Shown in pieces: positions 57,766 through 64,000 of a stretch of 64,000 nucleotides of DNA (position 1 is the first letter of the stretch; the number at the start of each line of letters is the position of its first letter). The notes below the pieces were generated by a model, which worked only from the letters and a program-made list of their open reading frames with translations, did not search any database and was not told where the DNA came from. Location: the NCBI RefSeq assembly GCF_019900845.1, contig NZ_CP074570.1:3844001-3908000 (forward strand), read 5' to 3'. Made by a program: the position numbers and the translations under genes. Source of the DNA: Paraneptunicella aestuarii (GTDB lineage Bacteria; Pseudomonadota; Gammaproteobacteria; Enterobacterales; Alteromonadaceae).

Positions 57766-59049
57766 ATGAAATTAAGCAATTTAACATCATGCATTTGTAA
57801 AGCGCTTTTTTTAACAGGTTTAAGTGTAAGTAGTGTTTATGCAAAGCCAAATCATAGCTTTGATCAATATGACATTACCGATGTTGGATGGAGTGCGTCT
57901 TATACAGGATGCTCCTTTAATGCCGACACACAAACAGCCACCTACAGTTACCAAATGACAGTAGACAGTGCTGAGAAAGACCTGTCTCATTGGGTACTTG
58001 CATTCGATACAGACATGGTCATAGTCGATTCAACTGGCAACGCAAATACCGACTTTGGACTCGACCCAACAACCGGTGTGTATGGCTTTAAATGGGACAG
58101 CGGTCAAGATTCAGGTACAACGCAAACTTACACGTTAACCGTCAATGGTGAATGTAATGCCGTGGCGACAGAATACTCAGTGAAAGGCGGTACTTACTTT
58201 GCCATTGGTGAAACCATGGGCCCGTCTGCTGATGGCGGTGATGGTCCAGACCCTACAACCTATGCTATCTCTGGCTCTGTGTATATTGATGCCAACAACA
58301 GTCAGTCACTGGATATTGATGAGCCCGCTCTCAATAACACAACGGTACAATTACTGGATGCATCAGGCTCAGTGATTGCTGAGACGCTATCCAACAGCAG
58401 CGGCGATTACCAGTTTGAAGGCTTATTGGCTGGTAGTTACAGTGTTGTTGTACCAGATACGACCACCGACTTTGAAGGCGACTTCAACGAAACATTAACC
58501 GAATACTACGATACCTGGTCGAACATGACTTCGGTCACTATTGATTCGCAAGATGTTGCTGACGTTGATTTTGGTTATAGTGCAGATATGGCAGCTGTGA
58601 TGCACGACCTTGACTCAGCAGACCCAGACGACGACGGATACAGCTTCACTGGTTCAGGAAAAACCATTGGCTTCTGGAAGCACCAGCACGCCGTCGCTTT
58701 GAAAGGCAAAGGCAGAGCTCACATCGACAGTGAAACACTCATTGGATACCTGAACACCATTGAATCACTATGGTTAGCCAATCCGTTCCAATTCGGAACT
58801 GACAAAATTAGTGCCAGCAATGAAATTCTGTCAGCACGTACATCGGATGAAACCGAATTACTGAACAAACAAATGCTAGCCACTGAGTTAAACCATGTGG
58901 ATGGCAGAGGCTTAACAGACAACCTTGCACTTCAGGCAACCTTATTGGCTTACGGAGAGTATGTCAGTGCCTACAGTGCGCAATATACTCGCGAACAAGT
59001 GTTGGCGGTCAAAGATATGATGGATGCGATAAACAATTCCGGAGAGTAA
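57766..59049 (+). CDS. Secreted multidomain protein, paralogue 2
   Basis: A 427-residue paralogue of the preceding protein, with the same order: signal peptide (MKLSNLTSCICKALFLTGLS, cleavage about SSVYA), Cys-containing beta domain, SdrD-B-like Ig domain, Asp-rich link, and the TIGFWKHQHA domain. By eye roughly four residues in five match, with long identical runs in domain 1 and the C-terminal domain, and more change in the signal peptide and Ig domain. ATG 57766 fits the paralogue start better than the upstream in-frame TTG 57751. DNA-level codon choices differ often between the copies, so the duplication is not recent. Regulated by its own upstream sites. Confidence 0.88.
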   Translation: MKLSNLTSCICKALFLTGLSVSSVYAKPNHSFDQYDITDVGWSASYTGCSFNADTQTATYSYQMTVDSAEKDLSHWVLAFDTDMVIVDSTGNANTDFGLDPTTGVYGFKWDSGQDSGTTQTYTLTVNGECNAVATEYSVKGGTYFAIGETMGPSADGGDGPDPTTYAISGSVYIDANNSQSLDIDEPALNNTTVQLLDASGSVIAETLSNSSGDYQFEGLLAGSYSVVVPDTTTDFEGDFNETLTEYYDTWSNMTSVTIDSQDVADVDFGYSADMAAVMHDLDSADPDDDGYSFTGSGKTIGFWKHQHAVALKGKGRAHIDSETLIGYLNTIESLWLANPFQFGTDKISASNEILSARTSDETELLNKQMLATELNHVDGRGLTDNLALQATLLAYGEYVSAYSAQYTREQVLAVKDMMDAINNSGE

Positions 59050-59083
59050 CGTTCAAGCCAAAAACAACTCCAATTGCAAAGCG

Positions 59084-59117
59084 AAAAGGCGATGAGGATA
59101 AATTCTCATCGCCTTTT
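59084..59117. terminator. Bidirectional terminator
   Basis: Perfect 13-bp stem AAAAGGCGATGAG/CTCATCGCCTTTT with an 8-base loop between the convergent paralogue 2 and hydrolase genes. Confidence 0.93.
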
Positions 59118-59139
59118 GTTTGATACTAACCTGGAAACA

Positions 59140-60438
59140 CTAATCCCAGTCAGAAGCGCTCAGATTGTAATCGTGAGCACTGACATTTCCCTTCAATTTC
59201 TCCAGCTTGGTTTCTGACCCAACGATAGCCTGATACCAGGAATCGATCATGGATTTTGAGTTCTGCTCACCAAGAAACTCGGTCAATGTGTCTTCTGGTT
59301 TCCATTTACGATCTTGCTTGTTGCCACCAAGATAAACACCTCTTCCATCAGCCAAACCGGGAATGTCTTTATGGTTCAAGGATGTCAATTTGTCAGACAC
59401 AATGGAAATGCGTTGCGCATGATCTTTATATTCACTCAAGTCATCACCCGATGGAGCGACGATCTGACCCAACCCAAAATTCCCATTAAGGTTCAATGGT
59501 TGTAACCAGTCTTGAGTGATACTGGCATCCAATTGCACATTCCATCCAGCTAAAAGCTTGCCGACTTTGCTCACAACAGAACGATAAATATGCAGGCCAA
59601 CAGGGTCTGCATTGCCGTTTTGAGCAGCTTCAGCGCCTCCATAAGGATACAGATTTCCAACTAATGTTGAATGCGTACCCGGCACTTCATATAAACAGAA
59701 TGTGCGACCATCTGTATCACCTAACATGGTTGGCATAGTGGTAGCAAAACCATGTGAACGCTCATCGTGAGCATAGAAACCATGAAACTCGCTGACGTGC
59801 TCAGGCAGTTCCCACCAATTAGTCAGGTTCTTAACAATGGTGTACACACTTTCCGTCAAGTTCTTCGCTCTGGTAACACCTTGAGACAGCCAGGTTTTAG
59901 CGCCCATAATCGCGATGTCTGTCCAGCCCAAATCCAGTGCACGAATATTGGTGCCCAAACCAGATACAGGATCAAAAGCGATAACCTTGATATCCAAATC
60001 AATACCAGAATCTTCTTCTGATTCAACCTTATCCCAGATCTTGGACAGCATATGCGCGGCATAGATACAACCAATACCACCACGGCTCCAGCCCATAAGC
60101 GTTACAGTCAAGGTTAAGTCTCGCTGATTTTGCTGGCGTTGTTGATTAGCACGAAACAGATTGTCTCTGGCTTCCATCACAAAGTTACAGATGTTCTGAA
60201 CGTCTTCGCGCATTTTCACACCAAAGGCAGTGCCAACAGTGTTGGTAACAATATTGCCGTCCGTTTTGCTGCCACCCACACCATGAATTCTCAGCACATT
60301 GGCCTGTTCCTGATTGTTGATGTTCTTGGCATAGTACCCAAATCGGGAAACGATCTCTCCGTGGATAAAGCGCCCTTCTTTTCTAAAGTCTTTATCGTAA
60401 TTTGAATCAGTACCGTTATAAAAAACATGTAATCGCAT
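59140..60438 (-). CDS. Tle-like alpha/beta hydrolase (putative lipase/phospholipase)
   Basis: A 432-residue serine hydrolase resembling DUF2235/Tle phospholipases. It opens with a strand and FYNGTDSNYDKD, then IHGVGG (51-56). The nucleophile elbow GWSRGG places Ser118. Asp156 in IAFDPVSG and His256 in VPGTHSTL complete a likely triad, in the order and context seen in Tle1-type effectors. There is no signal peptide, as in type VI effectors and cytoplasmic enzymes. No VgrG, PAAR or immunity gene is adjacent, so an effector role is unproven. Monocistronic, between two strong terminators. Confidence 0.78.
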   Translation of the reverse strand: MRLHVFYNGTDSNYDKDFRKEGRFIHGEIVSRFGYYAKNINNQEQANVLRIHGVGGSKTDGNIVTNTVGTAFGVKMREDVQNICNFVMEARDNLFRANQQRQQNQRDLTLTVTLMGWSRGGIGCIYAAHMLSKIWDKVESEEDSGIDLDIKVIAFDPVSGLGTNIRALDLGWTDIAIMGAKTWLSQGVTRAKNLTESVYTIVKNLTNWWELPEHVSEFHGFYAHDERSHGFATTMPTMLGDTDGRTFCLYEVPGTHSTLVGNLYPYGGAEAAQNGNADPVGLHIYRSVVSKVGKLLAGWNVQLDASITQDWLQPLNLNGNFGLGQIVAPSGDDLSEYKDHAQRISIVSDKLTSLNHKDIPGLADGRGVYLGGNKQDRKWKPEDTLTEFLGEQNSKSMIDSWYQAIVGSETKLEKLKGNVSAHDYNLSASDWD

Positions 60439-60701
60439 GCTACTTACTCCCGTGGCGGAATCTCATTTGGCTTAAAACGATCCCGGAAAGATTGTCATTA
60501 ATGCCCGTATATCAGTTTGAAATATCTGACTCAAAAACAGGCAACCGTTTAATCATTTCACGTTAGAGCAGAGGCAGGAGATATACACGGATAAAGGCAG
60601 GTAGAAGTCGTTATAACTTGGGATTTATGACAAATGGTAGCAAAAGTGACGCATTCGTTTTTTCTTAAAACGGCTGTAACATTGTTTGTCATCCAAAACA
60701 A
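60439..60701. other. Intergenic region upstream of the hydrolase gene
   Basis: About 260 bases up to the receptor terminator. It should hold the hydrolase promoter; no other structure or credible frame seen. Confidence 0.4.
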
Positions 60702-60733
60702 CAAAAGCCGCCCCTTCAACTGGGCGGCTTTTG
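60702..60733. terminator. Terminator of the TonB-dependent receptor gene
   Basis: Perfect 12-bp stem CAAAAGCCGCCC/GGGCGGCTTTTG with an 8-base loop, 21 bases beyond the receptor stop on the minus strand; symmetrical A/T runs. Confidence 0.9.
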
Positions 60734-60754
60734 AACTCAAATAACAATTAAACT

Positions 60755-63400
60755 TTAGAATTCGCGCTTATACGACAAGCTAAAGCCAATACCTTTAGTT
60801 TCAGATCTGAACAGAACATCTTCAAATTGCATTTCCTTGGTTTCATCAAGAAGGTTTTGCACTTTGAATTTCACTGTGCTGTTGAAATCCGGGTAGTAGG
60901 TGTACACCAAATCCAATGAGTGGAATGGTTGCTCGTAGTTATCATCAAACCCGTCGATACCCGGAATAATAATACGCTCACCAAACACGTTATACACTAA
61001 CGATGCTGAGTGGTTGCCATCATCCGAGTCGTAACCCAAGTTAAAGTTAACCACATATTTGGAATGACCTGTCAATCGGCGAGTCAAATTAGTCACAGCC
61101 GCAGAAACACGGGTTTGTTCAACAATGTTTTGACCATCCATAACCACTTCTGAATCACTTAAGGTCAAGTTTCCACTGAAGAACATATTGTCCCAAATAC
61201 CGTCACCAATAAACTCCAATCCTTTCAGGAATTCCACTTCCATACCGTAAACCTTGCCAGTTTCAGCGTTGGCAATACGGATCAGAGGAGGGCCATCCTG
61301 TGCAGGTGATTGAACCGCTTCAATCGGTGAATCCATATCCTTGTAGAATGCAGCAACAGATAGGTTGTCGCCATTATCCATATACCATTCCCAACGAATA
61401 TCGAAGTTATCCATTTTGGTGGTTCTTAAGCCCGGCGTACCCTGAATTGGATAATCCGTAAGAGGATCGATGTAGGTTGAAGGTGATACTTCACGAATAT
61501 CAGGACGAACAACGGTTGCACCATAGCTGAAACGCAATTGCATTTCAGGGGTTAAGGTGTAAGTCACTGCCAATGAAGGATATAAATCATCTTCCTGGAA
61601 TACCAGATCCTGCAAACCATAACCGTCTGGAACATCAAACTTGTTGGTCAACGGGTTGAACGGGGTAACCGCTTGACGGTAGTCTTCCCATCTCACACCA
61701 CCGCTAAAACGCCATGTATTATTGAAGAACATGTCAGCTTCAAAATAATAAGCATCAATTTTCAGACCCGATGCATAATCATCACCGCCAATTGTTGTAT
61801 TACGGATCAACAATTCATTGTTTGATAACTCTGCCGCATCCAGTGACGAATCACTTAAGATATCGGATAACAAAGAACCTTCCAGATCTGATGAATTAGC
61901 AAAACCACGACCGCTGATATCAAAACGACGGTTGGTGGCATAACGGGATTTAGTGACAAAATCACCACCCGCTTTAAATTCCATTTCCCAACGCCCCAAA
62001 GTCAGTGGGTAGTTCACATTCCAGCCATAGTTTTCTACGCGGTCATGCAAGTCCTGGAATTGATAACGAGCTGAAGTGGTACTGTTGCTCAGGCCACTTT
62101 CATTGACCAAATCAAACAATCCATCTTCGTTGTCGTCTTCAAGAATAAAACGTGCAGATAAACCACCTGGAGCGTTACGGCTTGAACGCCCCAAAGAATA
62201 GCGCCAGTCAACACCAAGGAAGCCAAGCTCAGGGAAGGTATGCATACCTTTGATTTGGTTAACAAACAGCTTACGCTCTTCATATAACACATCAAATTCA
62301 CGGATACGCTGACCATCTTCAAGCAAGATGTTGTTACTTTGACCTTGCTTTTCTTTTAAACGGTCGCTGGTGTCATTCAATACGATGGAACTGAAATCAA
62401 TGCGGTGATTACGTCTGTAATCAATACCGAAGTTCATCATGCCCGACCATTTAATGGAATGCTCAGTGGTTTGTACGTCATCGAAGAAACGTACAAAACG
62501 GACGTTGTCGCCATCACGAGAAGCTTGTTCACCCAAAAACTCTTCCGACACATCCCAGCTATTGTCATAGCCAACAGTCGCTAAAAAGCCTAAGCGAAAA
62601 TCTTCGTTGTAATCGAAGTTATTACCCAAAGCGAAAGTAAATCCATAGTCAGGATCTACGCTATCCAGATAAGGGTCATAATCTCGATTTAAGTCTTTAA
62701 CAAAATCACGCGCTTCATTGGCAGTGATATTTTTAAAGAAATTCAAGCTGTCCCATTCTTGCTGAATTGATGCTGGCGCTGCGCGCAAACCATCATCTTT
62801 ACCAAGAAAGCTACTGCCGTCATTGTATTGATAAGCATCGTCGAAATTGTCGGAGTTACCGCCAATTTTCACACTGCCATTGAAAACAAAATCCGTCGGG
62901 ATCGTCTTCAAACGAATATCCACGTTACCACCACCAAATGCCGCAGGCATGGAAGGGGAATAGGATTTTTGTACCGACAGGCTTTCAATAATGTCAGATG
63001 GAAACAAATCCAGAGGGATAACCGAGCGAGTCGGATCCGGGCTAGGAACAGAACTACCATTCAATTGTGTACTGGAATAACGTTCACCCAAACCACGTAC
63101 ATAAATGAATTTGCCATCAACCAGGGTCAAACCGGTTACACGACGTAAAGCAGAAGCTGCGTCGCTGTCACCGGTACGAGAAATTTGTTCAGCACCCAGG
63201 ATATCCGCAACAAACGCTTGTTCTTTACGTTCCTGTAGCACTGCTGTTGCACTGCCTTTCAAACGTGTACCAACAGCTACCACTTCCTCGATTGTTTGTT
63301 CTTCCTCTTGCTCCTGAGCTAATGCAGGCTGCAAGCTCATCGCGGCAACGACTGCTAAAGTCACTTTTGCCAGAGGATATGCTTTAGAACGCATAGTCAT
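60755..63400 (-). CDS. TonB-dependent outer-membrane receptor
   Basis: An 881-residue outer-membrane receptor. Signal peptide (cleavage about LQPALAQ), TonB box-like EEVVAVGTR, plug domain (VTGLTLVDGKFIYVRGLGER, FGGGNVDIRLKTIP), and a long barrel ending in phenylalanine (LSYKREF). The phrase VRGLGERYSSTQLNGSSVPS places it in the marine/oligotroph receptor group often used for carbohydrates or peptides, though the ligand is unknown. GAGGT lies five bases ahead of ATG 63400. The gene upstream encodes an exported-type protein on the same strand and is probably its partner. Confidence 0.95.
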   Translation of the reverse strand: MTMRSKAYPLAKVTLAVVAAMSLQPALAQEQEEEQTIEEVVAVGTRLKGSATAVLQERKEQAFVADILGAEQISRTGDSDAASALRRVTGLTLVDGKFIYVRGLGERYSSTQLNGSSVPSPDPTRSVIPLDLFPSDIIESLSVQKSYSPSMPAAFGGGNVDIRLKTIPTDFVFNGSVKIGGNSDNFDDAYQYNDGSSFLGKDDGLRAAPASIQQEWDSLNFFKNITANEARDFVKDLNRDYDPYLDSVDPDYGFTFALGNNFDYNEDFRLGFLATVGYDNSWDVSEEFLGEQASRDGDNVRFVRFFDDVQTTEHSIKWSGMMNFGIDYRRNHRIDFSSIVLNDTSDRLKEKQGQSNNILLEDGQRIREFDVLYEERKLFVNQIKGMHTFPELGFLGVDWRYSLGRSSRNAPGGLSARFILEDDNEDGLFDLVNESGLSNSTTSARYQFQDLHDRVENYGWNVNYPLTLGRWEMEFKAGGDFVTKSRYATNRRFDISGRGFANSSDLEGSLLSDILSDSSLDAAELSNNELLIRNTTIGGDDYASGLKIDAYYFEADMFFNNTWRFSGGVRWEDYRQAVTPFNPLTNKFDVPDGYGLQDLVFQEDDLYPSLAVTYTLTPEMQLRFSYGATVVRPDIREVSPSTYIDPLTDYPIQGTPGLRTTKMDNFDIRWEWYMDNGDNLSVAAFYKDMDSPIEAVQSPAQDGPPLIRIANAETGKVYGMEVEFLKGLEFIGDGIWDNMFFSGNLTLSDSEVVMDGQNIVEQTRVSAAVTNLTRRLTGHSKYVVNFNLGYDSDDGNHSASLVYNVFGERIIIPGIDGFDDNYEQPFHSLDLVYTYYPDFNSTVKFKVQNLLDETKEMQFEDVLFRSETKGIGFSLSYKREF

Positions 63401-63495
63401 TCGTTACCTCATTTGAAATCGTTAATTCGGGATGTTCGCATGTTACGGTGTTCGTCAACCGACATCCCACCAAAAATTTCACGCGCCTTTTACAG

Positions 63496-63523
63496 GAAGT
63501 GCGCTGCCTTGGCAACGCACTTC
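63496..63523. other. Intergenic hairpin between partner gene and receptor gene
   Basis: GAAGTGCG (63496-63503) pairs with CGCACTTC (63516-63523), with an inner TGCC/GGCA stem. There is no T run on the minus strand. It may be a processing or attenuation hairpin that lowers readthrough from the partner gene to the receptor gene. Confidence 0.55.
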
Positions 63524-63549
63524 GTTATTCTTAAAAAGCGGTTTGAGGT

Positions 63550-64000
63550 TTACTCAAGACCAACAGTCCAGCCAGCAGTCCAGTCGTTTGACTCTTCTAC
63601 TGCACCGATGAAGTCAACATTGTCGAAGAATGTGTCACCGGAGAAGTCCTTCGCAGTACCGTTGTAAATAGTGTAGATACCATTTACTACCTCTGCCTGG
63701 CTAGCCGCTACCGCGTTACCAGATTGAGTGTTCAGGAACCAGTTTTGCAAATCCACTGCACCAGCTGCATTCTTGAAGTTCTCGCCGTTTTCACAAGCGA
63801 TAACCGAGTTAGTCATAGTGATAGTGCCATCACCCAGGTTCAATTGGCTTTCAGTTGAGTTTTCAACTTCGAAGCATTCACCCATACCAGCAGGACCAGT
63901 GATAACGAAGTTAGCCAACTGAGCACCCGTACCTTCGCGCAAGTAAACACCCTCAGAATCATCTTCACCATCGAAGTTGTTACCGATGATAGTCATGTTC
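63550..64000 (-). CDS. C-terminal part of an exported-type protein (cut by window end)
   Basis: About 150 residues of a larger protein; the frame runs off the window. Short repeated turns of asparagine, glycine and hydrophobic residues (phrases MTIIGNNFDG, ITMTNSVIACENG) suggest a parallel beta-helix. It ends in a tryptophan-rich tail, DWTAGWTVGLE. Two cysteines (GECFEV and IACENG) may form a disulfide, fitting export. It lies upstream of the receptor gene on the same strand, so it may be a surface ligand-binding partner. I do not recognise a named family. Confidence 0.7.
   Translation of the reverse strand, partial: NMTIIGNNFDGEDDSEGVYLREGTGAQLANFVITGPAGMGECFEVENSTESQLNLGDGTITMTNSVIACENGENFKNAAGAVDLQNWFLNTQSGNAVAASQAEVVNGIYTIYNGTAKDFSGDTFFDNVDFIGAVEESNDWTAGWTVGLE

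Noticed and set aside
60558..60740. 60-codon minus-strand frame
   Set aside because: It begins inside the receptor terminator and has no coding signature.

Overview
The window reads as chromosomal DNA of a free-living marine gammaproteobacterium, most likely of the Alteromonadales type. The grounds are pyrG next to eno, a TonB2-type energy-transduction operon with TtpC and DUF3450 proteins, unusually long PstC and PstA proteins, several TonB-dependent receptors, ExeA/GspB secretion helpers, and SrmB, RdgB, HemW and YggN-like proteins in a row. No rRNA, tRNA, CRISPR array, insertion sequence or prophage was seen. Base composition is moderate except for one strikingly AT-rich gene (3420-6137).

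Layout. 1-6.1 kb: the end of pyrG, eno with a strong terminator, an unknown gene, and a lone AT-rich gene for a putative defence protein (HEPN-like motif, STAND/NB-ARC NTPase, TPR, cold-shock-like C-terminus). 6.2-11.3 kb: the leuABCD operon behind a complete leucine attenuator (leader peptide, antiterminator, terminator). 11.4-15.5 kb: an HD-GYP protein with a changed HD pair, an unknown gene, and the GspB/ExeA pair. 15.6-20.3 kb: cca bracketed by two copies of a structured repeat, then srmB, rdgB, hemW. 20.4-30.1 kb: a YggN-like protein, a PAS protein with a response regulator-CheC fusion, a lytic transglycosylase, an alpha/beta hydrolase, an ECF sigma/anti-sigma/coiled-coil cassette, and oxyR. 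30.6-32.3 kb: a chemoreceptor.

32.6-44.9 kb is a phosphate and polyphosphate block: pstC-pstA-pstB-phoU, a DUF47 protein and a PiT permease on the minus strand, and gcvR, ppk, ppx on the plus strand. A composite structured repeat lies between the two halves. 45.3-48.9 kb: a TonB-dependent receptor, a FecI-like sigma factor and a FecR-like protein reduced to its cytoplasmic domain. 49-54.1 kb: a minus-strand TonB2 operon (DUF3450, TtpC, ExbB, ExbD, TonB, TPR protein).

54.4-59.1 kb is the most interesting part. A sigma-54 activator gene is followed by two tandem paralogous genes for secreted multidomain proteins. Each paralogue has its own sigma-54-type -24/-12 promoter, and each has four TGTCTCA half-sites at the same distance upstream. 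This looks like a self-contained regulon. 59.1-64 kb: a Tle-like alpha/beta hydrolase, another large TonB-dependent receptor, and the end of a secreted protein gene cut by the window edge.
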